Assembly (NCBI GenBank): GCA_947454155.1
Contig: CANGIT010000006.1
Span: forward strand, 118,194 to 182,193
Reading direction: 5' to 3'
From: Chitinophagaceae bacterium
GTDB lineage: Bacteria > Bacteroidota > Bacteroidia > Chitinophagales > Chitinophagaceae
Length of the DNA stretch: 64,000 bases
In this document: piece after piece, positions 29,201 through 37,214 of the stretch
Layout: every line of letters starts with the position of its first letter
How positions within the stretch are numbered: the first letter of the stretch is position 1
Notes under the pieces: model-generated
What the model was told of the DNA's origin: nothing
Databases searched by the model: none
The model's input: the letters and a program-made list of their open reading frames with translations, nothing else
Translations under genes and position numbers: made by a program

Positions 29201-31031
29201 GATCTACTGCCACTGAATTCCCATCACCTGCAGTTAAAGCCTGCCATGTTGCTATATTATTGATTGGATCGGCGATGAACCCGATGTAACCACCAGCAGG
29301 AATATTAGGGCAATGATAATCGTTGTTGTTGATCAGGGTAAAAACATTGCTGCTACCATAACAGTAAACAGCATATCTGGTTCCGGTATTTTCTCTGTTC
29401 GAAAAAATATTATTGCGCACATCTAAGGATCCGGCAATAATATTAGTGCTTACATATAAGCATGAAGATGTTCCAGGATTAGTTTGATTGACAGAAAGTA
29501 AAACAGAGTTGAAATAAATCCCGTAACCTCCGCCGGAAATAACGGCTATGCCTATTCCATTATTGATGGGCGCTGCTGAATTCCCGGCTGCAGTAACATT
29601 ATAAATCCAGTTATTGTAAATCTTGATAGATGAACTACTGTTTGCAGTCTGCAATGAGATGCCATAGCATGGAGCACCTGAAGCGAAAGTATTTTTGAGA
29701 TCATAAATTGTATTTCCAACAATATTGGCGCCAGAGGTAGAACCGGCTAAAATTATTCCTCCAGAAGCATCTGCATCAGCACCAGAATAAAAAGAACTAT
29801 TCAAGCCTGTGACCAGATTTGAATCTACAACAAGTCCTAATTCATTGGCTGCATACAAAGAACGATAACCAATTTTACTATTGGTAATTGTAGAGCCTAT
29901 TTTGTTACCTCTAATTATATTGTTGGAATTTCCTGAGGCAGCACCATTCATAAAAAAACCATATTGGGCGGCACTCACCTCGTTGTTGATGAAAGTGTTA
30001 TTGGAATGAGGAGCATCTGCATTAGCGCTAACCATGGAATTGGAAGAGAGCGCGATTGCCGCAAAAGAACTTGAACTCCCTACGCCTGAAACCACACAAT
30101 TTTTTATATTATTGTAAGTGCATCCATCAGTACTACTAAAACTAGCCATCCAAATTGCAGAAGCATTTGAAGAGATTGAATCGTTAATAATTTTTATCCC
30201 TCTGAAAGCATTTGAAGACTGCGTGGCGCTGTACCCATCAATTGTTACATAATCGGCTCCTTCGAATTTGAATATCGCATCAGCTTTTCCTTTAATCGCT
30301 GTAGAACTTACGCCTGTATTTAATTTAATGGTCAGTGTGTTAGTTGCAGATGCCTGGCTGTTTTTTATTCTGATTGGGAAAGATTCATTGACATCATATG
30401 TTGGATCAGTAAGCAGAAACGTAACAGCCCCATTTAAACATGAAGTATTATATGCATTTACTGCATCAAAAAGTTTATCAAATCCTCCAGAAGCTGACTG
30501 TCCAGCTCCAACTAAAAAAGTTCCAGACAATGTAGCCTGATTGATATAATAATCTTGAGTTGTTGGTGCTTGAGTAACGGCGGGTGGATAAGCAGTAGGA
30601 ACAGATGCACCATTGGCTGAAGGAAAAATAGTGACTTGCGGCGTTGGGGCATTGTTTTGCGCAACAATAAAATACGAAATCACACTGCCTACCGATGGCG
30701 TATACGCGAAAGTAAATGAATACTGATTGGCCCCTAAATAAACCCCTTGCACTACTGAATCGGAAGAAGCATTAAAGCTCCAGTACAAAACTGGCAATCC
30801 ATTACCTGATGTTGGAATCGAATAAGGTGCAGCACATGTGATGGTGGCAATTAATGTTTTTGCTCCTGGTGTACAGGTGTTGGCAAGTGGAGTATAGGAA
30901 ATAACCGGGGCTTGTGCATTTGTCTTGAAGAACGTACTTAACAATAAGAAAACAACAATGAACACGTATTGTATCAACCGTGTTTTGGCGTAACCCAACT
31001 TTGTATGGTTTCTTATGTCAGCTATATTCAT
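23226..31031 (-). CDS. T9SS-secreted beta-helix/Ig surface protein (2601 aa)
   Basis: A 2601-residue secreted protein. The ATG at 31031 (MNIADIRN) is chosen because the codon before it is TTG; the signal peptide runs to about residue 40 (FFKTNAQ). An N-terminal beta-sandwich is followed by a right-handed parallel beta-helix (about 157-664, with YVTIDGYS, and ending PDIGADEF), the same architecture as in the 4994-aa neighbour and the 1311-aa gene. Next come Ig-like modules, a jelly-roll domain of the cleaved-adhesin type (about 1097-1294, IIFSENFNGTYTG to WWWAIDNINIKG) and more Ig-like modules. The shared module begins near 1833 (WTGNISSDWN, NNWCGGIPS) and carries EKYIATG, AWQEGA, PGYGT, FVRGDRSV, GNPYASPIDY and YVWDPTL. 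The sorting domain has IFPNPVVDN. The likely role is adhesion or matrix building; no catalytic signature is seen. Confidence 0.9.
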   Translation of the reverse strand: MNIADIRNHTKLGYAKTRLIQYVFIVVFLLLSTFFKTNAQAPVISYTPLANTCTPGAKTLIATITCAAPYSIPTSGNGLPVLYWSFNASSDSVVQGVYLGANQYSFTFAYTPSVGSVISYFIVAQNNAPTPQVTIFPSANGASVPTAYPPAVTQAPTTQDYYINQATLSGTFLVGAGQSASGGFDKLFDAVNAYNTSCLNGAVTFLLTDPTYDVNESFPIRIKNSQASATNTLTIKLNTGVSSTAIKGKADAIFKFEGADYVTIDGYSATQSSNAFRGIKIINDSISSNASAIWMASFSSTDGCTYNNIKNCVVSGVGSSSSFAAIALSSNSMVSANADAPHSNNTFINNEVSAAQYGFFMNGAASGNSNNIIRGNKIGSTITNSKIGYRSLYAANELGLVVDSNLVTGLNSSFYSGADADASGGIILAGSTSGANIVGNTIYDLKNTFASGAPCYGISLQTANSSSSIKIYNNWIYNVTAAGNSAAPINNGIGIAVISGGGYGIYFNSVLLSVNQTNPGTSSCLYVSTNIIAGSLDVRNNIFSNRENTGTRYAVYCYGSSNVFTLINNNDYHCPNIPAGGYIGFIADPINNIATWQALTAGDGNSVAVDPVFVAISATPFNLHLSDASPLNNQGVAISGITIDIDKQTRGAIPDIGADEFTPPACVASAVAGTVTPVSSILFCQSGQPVMTCSGFGIYGTGAAYQWEQSINGGGTWTSVAGETNPVTSNPPVINTTTQFRLKSSCGATVLYTTPISFEVKNPQIITTSPASRCGTGAMTIGATPSTGTTVQWYTTPTGGTPIATGNTYNTPVLNGTTTYYAEPTYIGSSGSCGPANPAAAGGTISPQLTPWKVFFDVLQSTTIISVDIFPIAANETFAIEVYSSTNLLLGSIPFTTNVSGGATPQTIPINVFMLPGTDYYLTINAGDLSSLGSGLNRSINPPGVSFPYPYTSSDIQINGNEFRSDYYMCFFNWKFYNGCTVTRTPVAATISNATPIILTANPPSFCQGSSAVLSATSTNSSYSYAWSPISYVGNSVTVAPTTTTTYKVTATAGACVKVDSITVTVNQAPAQLVFNIDSTNRCTGKIDTLTTTGGTLNEAIIFSENFNGTYTGTPALPTGWSSSYDLTGDAGAWKQQNNGYSYQFYTFRSNDSSKFFMSNSFAVTNGGPTAILYTPKISLSGYTNVWMSFWHHYQIGDGVSASIPEIVAIERSSTPSVNNSWQILWSKTNITNTGSIGQPYSFVKDSINLTPFTVRINGTGSTYNNPDSVYLRFRYVSKQDWWWAIDNINIKGQALSPIIWTPTTGLYTNAAATTAYTGTTATTLYANPTTNTTYIASATTPNGCSVADTVKIKVKPAVTATLSSVSSICTGSSTNLSLAVTGTGPWTCTLRRTVGTTNTDTTFTIVTSPVIIPLIPAATNVYPSATTIYSVLSLVDGNSSCGLTLPSNKDTIVVLPGVTTATITRSGTGSICRGSVANIKVGVAGTSVPYMLVYSSFVPSIGTVRYDTVQGVINNQLIPVYPTDTTTYTIVNIFGANGCGAASPSGSFTVNVVQLPTPGTITPALTSICTTTTVPMSLSGNTGTIKWMRSLDGGLTWAQAPGTATGVNYSAANVSQTSYYHVVLSSAALSSCKDSTANAIINFGTTLNAGNINGSRIACSGTNSTLMSLSGNSAGTIQWQSTTDSINVPFSNITGATTSTYTANNIPDTMFYRVALSASCGGSSTTVYTPIFTVLFYPRPTATLSGATTICSNGSASLMLHLNSMSPWNITYTANGSNPVTINNIRSADTVLVVSPTTTTNYLLSNITDSVGCAATVFPSPVTITVNTPSRYTWTGNISSDWNNNNNWCGGIPSTTQDADIPSGLPNYPVITGNSSCHHLSIASGASLTISNGGAFNITGVTTNSGIIRNKGILRLSGTESQSFPGVGSGIIDTMNILEIDKSSGIITFDKKFAITDSGVLRFKNAGIVNINDTLTIKSTANGTARIDSIPNTVQLVYNNTGCFTVEKYIATGSGAGQHGKSWQLLSTPTYGQTIRQAWQEGAVAASTIPNPKPGYGTTITSNFGSSPAGAYALGFDFYTPSGTTMKCYDNVTNTYIGVPNTNSTQIANPKGYMFFVRGDRSVTSSSTPAVPVTLRTTGKLFYGSGTDAASSVSVTAGSFQTAGNPYASPIDYRKVLSISTGINPTFYVWDPTLQGGLGLGAIQTISQFSGWKPVPGGSTFYDSTVAYPFIQSGQAFFFYSATGGTIRFAESNKVAGNRIVQRGSDDIVRPLLKANILSPDGKLLDGNLLALDSSALNGADAFDVPKISNFGENLGINNYQQSLAIDARQQLHDDDTIFYKMYNLRQQNYQLQLLPEHMDNLNLTAYLVDKYLHTSQPVSLSQSQSFPFEITADPLSKSNDRFMVVFKLLRALPVNFTQITANWKGDDAEIKWNVSAELEVKHYVLERSCDGSNFSAIGEINPIHNNGTAAQYASIDNKPFEGCSYYRVRCVDVSGLEKLSSIVKLCRQSSSPQISIFPNPVVDNIVHLQFKNIPASLYTIELLDEAGKLVDRKQILHNGTNATYALQPGKLLPAGTYMIRYKGGKLPEGVVKLAVAHRL

Positions 31032-31199
31032 CAAAGTAATGAATCTGTATTAGATAATCACAAAATTTATGACCCGAACTCCCTTGATGACAATAGAACG
31101 AAATAACGCAAGCATTATTTCTTGAGCGAGAAGAATTTGTCTTTGGGGGGTGTTTCAGGAATGGCATTTCATCCAAATCCGTGTTAAAAATAAAGAAAT

Positions 31200-34100
31200 T
31201 TATCGTTTGATGACCACCTCCTCCAAAATCCTTGCCACAGATACCCTGTCATCTGCCGGTTCAATGACGACAAAATACAATCCAGATGAAATATTTTTAT
31301 TGATTTTCAAACGTTTATCTTCACTTGAGGTAGCGATAGTTACCATTTCCTTATACATCAATTTGCCATCTGATGCCAGTACTTTCAGTTGATATTGACC
31401 CTTTTTCAAGTGAGAGCACATCAATTCGATTCCGTTGCCTTCATGGCTTGCAGATAACAATTTTATTGCGCCCATTACATTATCAGATTGTTCGATTATG
31501 GCATTTGTCACGCTGTCCTTTTTCATCAAATTGACACATGGAGCAGCTGCATTTATTTTTTTAAAGACAAGAAAAAAACGATTGGAACAGGCCGATAAAC
31601 TATCATGTGTAATGGAGAATGAATAAATGGTTTCTCCATTCATATGCAATTGTGTAAGTGAATGAGCAAACCGATCTCCAAGGTGACAATTCAGTTGTTG
31701 ATGTCCTGAAGACGAAGCGGAAATCATCACTTGATAATCTCCGAAAGCAGCCCCATGCAGATCAAAAAATACAGTGTCCAAATCTTGCGGTATCGCCTTA
31801 GCGGCAATAGCCAACCATTGATCTTCTGACTTGATAGAAAAATCAAGATTAGCTGTACGCATTTTTACCACATCAGCCTGATTGACATCACTGCTGTATT
31901 GACCAGACAAGAGCAACAGATTTCCATCTGCCAATGATCCGTTTTTATACAATCTGGTTTCGATTTTCAATCCGTTTGTTGGGTTGGGATTTCTGAATGG
32001 ACTGCCATTTGACTGCGTCTTCATGGCTTCTGAAAAATTCACAACGCCTCCATTGTTGCTGTGCAAAAGAAAAGCCTGGCCAGAACTGACAGCCGTGTAT
32101 GACGAAGTACTGTTATAATTGGCTGTACCACCAGGAACAGGTTTAAAGCCATTGAGCTGGCTGATGGTTTGATATCCGCCATAGCCATAAGCACCAGGTA
32201 AAAGCGGATCCCAGACATAATACACAGGATCAATTCCGGTTGAAGTGCCTAGTAAAAAATTCATATCGATAGCACTGGCATAAGGATTGGAGATGGATTC
32301 GAATCTGCCTGAACTGATGGCGATGGAACCTGGGGCGTCTGATCCTTTGGCATACAGCTTTCCCCTCACCGCTAAAGTAGTGGGCGTAGCAGGCGCGTTA
32401 TATTGTGTAACACTTCTATCACCCCTCACAAATATCATGTATCCTTTTACGTTAGATATCGACAATTGAGCTGTATTTTGCAAACCGTCATCTACTCCCA
32501 ACCAGGCATCCGTAGTGCTATTGAAATATTTCACCGAATGGCCACCAGCAGGCGTATAAAAATCAAACCCTCGCTGCACTGCACCAGCCTTATCGGATGT
32601 TACAACAGTTCCATATCCTGGCCTGGCATCCATCAAAGGCAAAGAACCTGATTGCCAACTTTCAAAAAGATGAGCACCGGAAACAGGGACCGAAAGAAAT
32701 TGCCAGGTTTTACCATGATGGGTTCCTGTTGGAATATATCTTTCCACCACAAAGCGTCCGTTGCCATTATATAGAATGCTATTGGCGGTAGGTATCACGT
32801 CTACCCTAGCGGTTTTTGACATATCAGACTTGATCGTAACGTCAAATTGATCAAGCGCTAATCTTGTTAATGCGCCCATCGTTAATGTTGAAGATATGCT
32901 GATTGGTCCTGTAAGCGTCTTTACAGTATTATTACCTCCGGTGATACGCAAATTTTCAAATGAGAAGGCAGGAATTGACTGACTGCCGTTCTTCTTGAAT
33001 TCTACAGTGCTTCCTGTGAAGATAAAATGACTTGATGACGGAATGAATGAATCAAGTATGCCTATGATACCGGAAGGACTCAATATTCTGTCGCCACCAT
33101 TGTTTAAAGATTCCAGTGTAAAATAATTCACCGGTCTAATTGTTTGCGCATTTGAGGCCATTCCCACACCTCCAAATACTATCTTACCGCCAGTCAGGTC
33201 ATACGATCCCGACAACTCGGGCAACAACACTCCATTTTTTTTCAGTGTCAAATTCCCTCCCCTCATCACCAATGCGCCTGCACCATTAAGGGTAATGTTG
33301 GCAGGAACCTGCAATACACCAGCTGTGTCGGCAAAATACACAGTACGGGAAACACTGATATGGCCATTAAGCGTTGATACATTACTGTTAGTCATGATCA
33401 GGCTTGATAACTGATGAATTGACGATGTAGGATTTACGCCTGCATCCCCGCCTGCCATTTCAAGTGAAGAAGAGGCGGAAGTGAGTAAGTTTTGTTCCAA
33501 TCCTTGTACAGGATGATAGATAGAGAGTGTATCGGCGCCTAGCTGCAGATTGCCAGCAACGATATTCAAGAAACCTTTAACCCTTAAACTGTTGTTCAAC
33601 ACAACTCCGGAAGTGTTATTGATATCCAGGTCTTTCATGTAAATGACGCTAACCCCATAACCCGGAAAATATTGACGTGCGTTACCCTTCAAAATAATTT
33701 TACCATAATTCAGAATGGTGGCATTGGGAAGTGCCTGGTAATTTCCGGTGATGGTCAACACTACGCCAGAGTCAATAGTCAATTGACCACCATTGACCGT
33801 GACATCTTTTAATGTTTGATTGGCAGCGATGATAAGGTGGCCATTATTGATCACCATATCATTATTCACGGGAAGGGTTTGTCCTCCTGCATGCGATAAT
33901 TTAAGTGTTCCGGCATTAATGGTAGTTGATCCTGAGTAATTTTCTATACCGCTTAAAGTTTGTTTTCCTATGCCGTTTTTGATTAAAGACAATCTTCCTC
34001 CCTCATCAATGATCGATCCACCAAATTCAAAATCGCCGGCATTAAAAATGGTGCATCCAACCGATCCTGCTCCACCAGACACGCTATTAAGTGAATCAGA

Positions 34101-37100
34101 TCCGGCACTCGACAATCCACCTATCACTACCGAATGACCATTGAGGTTCAACCGTCCATGGTGTCCATTTACATCTCCCAAAACTATCACATTAGGAGAA
34201 CTTGGAGCAATTGCAGCCGATTGCCCAATATTCAAATTGCCATTTTCAATCATCAACTGACCACTGAAATAGTTTTGTGAAATAGCTCCCTGCGGATTGA
34301 GCTCCAAATTTCCACCGCCGGCAAAATGCAAATTTTGAGAACCATACATAGGAATGTCTATGGCAATGGTATTACCGGAGTTAGCTACAAAATAACCTTC
34401 TTCATTCAACTGCAAACGCATGCTACCTCCCGATTCATTTATGCTGTTGACAAAAGACATTTTTCGTGTACTCGTTAATGTGAGCGAGTTATGAGCCAGC
34501 AGATTTACTGTCGTATTGCCACCCAATACCGGAAGTCCAGCTGTGGCTTTACCATTCAATGCCAAAACACCGGAAACAGAGGCTGAGGAATTACCAATGG
34601 CCAATATTCCAATTTCATGGCTGCCTGCATATAGAGAATCGGCTATGATGCAGCCTAAAGCCAAGTCACCGGCAACAGCTTCCATATCGATACCACAACC
34701 ACCTGTGGCTGTAGTGTCCAAATTGGCCAATGCCGAAAACCTAGCCACATGTCGATTGAAATCGTTGATGAAAGTAGAGCCCGGCGCAGTACCTGATTGC
34801 CAGTTGAAGCCATTCAACCAGCTGCTTTGCTGATGAGCGGCCCAGGTAAAATCTCCACTGCCAGTATAAGCAATCACATCAAAATTATAGGTTGAACTTG
34901 CTGCAAGATTGGTCATGCCTGTGATGGCAGTAGCTACAATCCCCACCCCATTTTCAGCCGCATCATAAAAATTACCATTGATGGAAACTGTGCTGCTTCC
35001 GGCAGGAATAATTGCAACAGGCAAATTTGTGGAAGTAAATACATTGTTGCCCGCCACCTGGGTCAGATTGATACCGGTGGCCTCCGTCACATTGATCGGA
35101 TTTAAATTGGTTAAATTATCAACGGCTGTGACAGTAATGGCAAAAGGTGATAGAGCGATTGGCGATTGAGGTGTTATCTCAGTAATGACAAGTTGGGTGG
35201 GAACAGCAGCAGTATAAAAAGTATTGAGGTTGCCATAACTGATTCCTCCGGCATTTTGAGCGAAGGCGTAATAATAATAAACAGTACTTGGACTCAGACC
35301 CGATAAGGTACTAGTATAAGTGCCGTTTGTGGCGATACCGGAAGATGATAATACTGTTCCCGTCCCCGGCACAAAAGCAGGTACGTTACTGTATTCAAAC
35401 CCATATCCTGTTACTGAAGAACAACCCTGACTTCTTACAGCACCTTGCACCAAAGCGCTATTGGTTGTAATCTGTATGGCATTGCCTGTTGTGACAGCTG
35501 GACCACTATTGACGCCCAAAGCGGCTACCGCTACCTGCAAGGAATTGGCGCCACCACCCGTAACCGTTATATTCCCATTGTAACTTTGAATCAGCGTTGG
35601 AGCGAACTTTACATAAATGTTGCAACCCGTCAAGTATCCGTTTTGATAACGATAACCTGAACCGCCATTCACAATTCGAATCGAAGGCAGATAGGTACCG
35701 GTAGCAGTGGAACAAAAAACAAAACCATTCAAAGGACCGATAATAATATCTGACCCATCCAGCAAACTTCCGGTAAGTGAAAAACTATTGGCAGCAGACA
35801 CCGAATTGATGCACACATTACCGAACCCGGCCAGTGAACCAGCGCCTGTTGCAGGCACGGAGAGTGATGTAATATCGGATAACAAAGTGAATGAATTCTC
35901 TAATCCGTATTTAATTCCACCACTGTTGGTTACAAAAGTTCTGAAATAATAAGTTCGTCCCGGAGGCCCCAGGCTCGACAATATTATCGAATAAGCCGCA
36001 GCCACCTGACTTATTGAAGCTGCGAAAACCTGTGTACCTGTGCCCACTGCAAAACCTGCAGCGGTGCTGTATTCCACTCCACAGCCGGTAATGGTGCTGC
36101 AACCTGTGTTGTTGATATTGTAATTGATGGTGACACCGGACGTTGTAAGCCCAGTAATACTTCCATTGGAAATAGAAGGTCTGGTTCCGATGCCGGCTCC
36201 AGTTACCGGAACATTGATCGATGAAGCTCCTCCTCCGGAGACAACAATATTGCCATTGAAGTTTCTGATGGTATCAGGCGTAAACTTCACATAAATCGTA
36301 GCCGTAGAAGAACCGGGAATAAACAGTGTCAAGCTATCGTGAAAAGAAATATTATTGATGCCGTATTGATAACCCCGAAGCGGATGGAGTAAAACACTGT
36401 CTGTACTTAGGTTTACACCACTCAATTCAAAAGTATTGATCACTGGAGCGCCGCCCACGCATATACTGCCGAAGTTATTCAATGCAGTGGTTTGCAGACG
36501 AGGTGAAATGGTAACTGCTCCGTTAAACGCAAAAGATGTGATACCATATATTCCGGCCGCACTGCTCGCATTCCATCCATACAACCTGAATTCTACAGTA
36601 TCTGTGATGTTTTGTAAAGCGATAGCTCCAAGTGATATTGTTCCTCCTGCAGCAGTTGCAGTACCTATATCTGAACTGAAATTATTAACACTGCTTCTTA
36701 AGGCAAAGTTCAATGGCCCAGTTGAATTGCGAACTCCTGTGAAAATAAAATTTTGAAAATTGATTTGATAACCTGCTGAAGGCGCCAGTGAAAATGAAAA
36801 ATAATCACTGGTATCTCTGGGTGATGAATTGAAGTTGGCCGCATTATAAATATTATTGCCCACAATCGCCGTTATCCCCTGCCCTCTCGCAATGCCTCCA
36901 GACCAAGCATTAGCGTCGGTATATTGCCCTATCACAAAAGGGTCGTATTGAGAGGGATTGATTCCTGTGATGGTGTCGGAAAAGATGACCTGCGAAAAAC
37001 CGATAAAAGGAATTAGAAAAAGTAAAATTACAGCCATCCGCTTGTGAAAGAATAAATCACAAACGTGTCGCAGGCTGATGTGCAACAATTGGGCTTGTTT

Positions 37101-37118
37101 TCTTTGTGGTAAACTCAA
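31200..37118 (-). CDS. T9SS-array surface protein with PATR-type repeat (1972 aa)
   Basis: A 1972-residue secreted protein. The frame opens at a TTG (37118); the first ATG (37037) would leave a signal peptide without a basic n-region, so the TTG or an intermediate start is preferred, with uncertainty. After the signal (ending FIGFSQ) come a jelly-roll-like domain and repeats built on FVFCSTATGTYLPS- and YVKFTPD-type strands alternating with fibronectin-like segments (about 200-700). A long solenoid (about 760-1250) then carries the autotransporter-type PATR signature GIGKQTLSGIENYSGSTTI (about 1046-1064). The shared module is present (VERYIPTG, PGYGT, FVRGDRSV, NPYASAID, YVWDPLL). The sorting domain is degenerate: the PNPV motif is missing, but KKGQYQLKVLASDGKLM and SGLYFVVI remain. 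Secretion by T9SS is therefore likely but less certain than for its neighbours. Confidence 0.85.
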   Translation of the reverse strand: MSLPQRKQAQLLHISLRHVCDLFFHKRMAVILLFLIPFIGFSQVIFSDTITGINPSQYDPFVIGQYTDANAWSGGIARGQGITAIVGNNIYNAANFNSSPRDTSDYFSFSLAPSAGYQINFQNFIFTGVRNSTGPLNFALRSSVNNFSSDIGTATAAGGTISLGAIALQNITDTVEFRLYGWNASSAAGIYGITSFAFNGAVTISPRLQTTALNNFGSICVGGAPVINTFELSGVNLSTDSVLLHPLRGYQYGINNISFHDSLTLFIPGSSTATIYVKFTPDTIRNFNGNIVVSGGGASSINVPVTGAGIGTRPSISNGSITGLTTSGVTINYNINNTGCSTITGCGVEYSTAAGFAVGTGTQVFAASISQVAAAYSIILSSLGPPGRTYYFRTFVTNSGGIKYGLENSFTLLSDITSLSVPATGAGSLAGFGNVCINSVSAANSFSLTGSLLDGSDIIIGPLNGFVFCSTATGTYLPSIRIVNGGSGYRYQNGYLTGCNIYVKFAPTLIQSYNGNITVTGGGANSLQVAVAALGVNSGPAVTTGNAIQITTNSALVQGAVRSQGCSSVTGYGFEYSNVPAFVPGTGTVLSSSGIATNGTYTSTLSGLSPSTVYYYYAFAQNAGGISYGNLNTFYTAAVPTQLVITEITPQSPIALSPFAITVTAVDNLTNLNPINVTEATGINLTQVAGNNVFTSTNLPVAIIPAGSSTVSINGNFYDAAENGVGIVATAITGMTNLAASSTYNFDVIAYTGSGDFTWAAHQQSSWLNGFNWQSGTAPGSTFINDFNRHVARFSALANLDTTATGGCGIDMEAVAGDLALGCIIADSLYAGSHEIGILAIGNSSASVSGVLALNGKATAGLPVLGGNTTVNLLAHNSLTLTSTRKMSFVNSINESGGSMRLQLNEEGYFVANSGNTIAIDIPMYGSQNLHFAGGGNLELNPQGAISQNYFSGQLMIENGNLNIGQSAAIAPSSPNVIVLGDVNGHHGRLNLNGHSVVIGGLSSAGSDSLNSVSGGAGSVGCTIFNAGDFEFGGSIIDEGGRLSLIKNGIGKQTLSGIENYSGSTTINAGTLKLSHAGGQTLPVNNDMVINNGHLIIAANQTLKDVTVNGGQLTIDSGVVLTITGNYQALPNATILNYGKIILKGNARQYFPGYGVSVIYMKDLDINNTSGVVLNNSLRVKGFLNIVAGNLQLGADTLSIYHPVQGLEQNLLTSASSSLEMAGGDAGVNPTSSIHQLSSLIMTNSNVSTLNGHISVSRTVYFADTAGVLQVPANITLNGAGALVMRGGNLTLKKNGVLLPELSGSYDLTGGKIVFGGVGMASNAQTIRPVNYFTLESLNNGGDRILSPSGIIGILDSFIPSSSHFIFTGSTVEFKKNGSQSIPAFSFENLRITGGNNTVKTLTGPISISSTLTMGALTRLALDQFDVTIKSDMSKTARVDVIPTANSILYNGNGRFVVERYIPTGTHHGKTWQFLSVPVSGAHLFESWQSGSLPLMDARPGYGTVVTSDKAGAVQRGFDFYTPAGGHSVKYFNSTTDAWLGVDDGLQNTAQLSISNVKGYMIFVRGDRSVTQYNAPATPTTLAVRGKLYAKGSDAPGSIAISSGRFESISNPYASAIDMNFLLGTSTGIDPVYYVWDPLLPGAYGYGGYQTISQLNGFKPVPGGTANYNSTSSYTAVSSGQAFLLHSNNGGVVNFSEAMKTQSNGSPFRNPNPTNGLKIETRLYKNGSLADGNLLLLSGQYSSDVNQADVVKMRTANLDFSIKSEDQWLAIAAKAIPQDLDTVFFDLHGAAFGDYQVMISASSSGHQQLNCHLGDRFAHSLTQLHMNGETIYSFSITHDSLSACSNRFFLVFKKINAAAPCVNLMKKDSVTNAIIEQSDNVMGAIKLLSASHEGNGIELMCSHLKKGQYQLKVLASDGKLMYKEMVTIATSSEDKRLKINKNISSGLYFVVIEPADDRVSVARILEEVVIKR

Positions 37119-37136
37119 TCTTATCTTTTGGAGTCT

Positions 37137-37153
37137 GGCAGGTATCGCCTGCC
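37137..37153. other. GC-rich hairpin in the short gap upstream of the 1972-aa gene
   Basis: GGCAGG (37137-37142) pairs perfectly with CCTGCC (37148-37153) around a 5-base loop, in the 96-base gap between the 2854-aa and 1972-aa genes. No T-tract follows on the minus strand. It may be a leader structure or a weak 3' end, not a standard terminator. Confidence 0.35.
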
Positions 37154-37214
37154 TTTATCGCACTAAGATAGGATATAATCATAATGTGGCATAAAGTTAA
37201 TACGCCAAGTCATA

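Noticed and set aside
31100..31121. GAAATAA/TTATTTC inverted repeat after the 2601-aa start region
   Set aside because: AT-rich stem without a T-tract on the minus strand; too weak to call a terminator.
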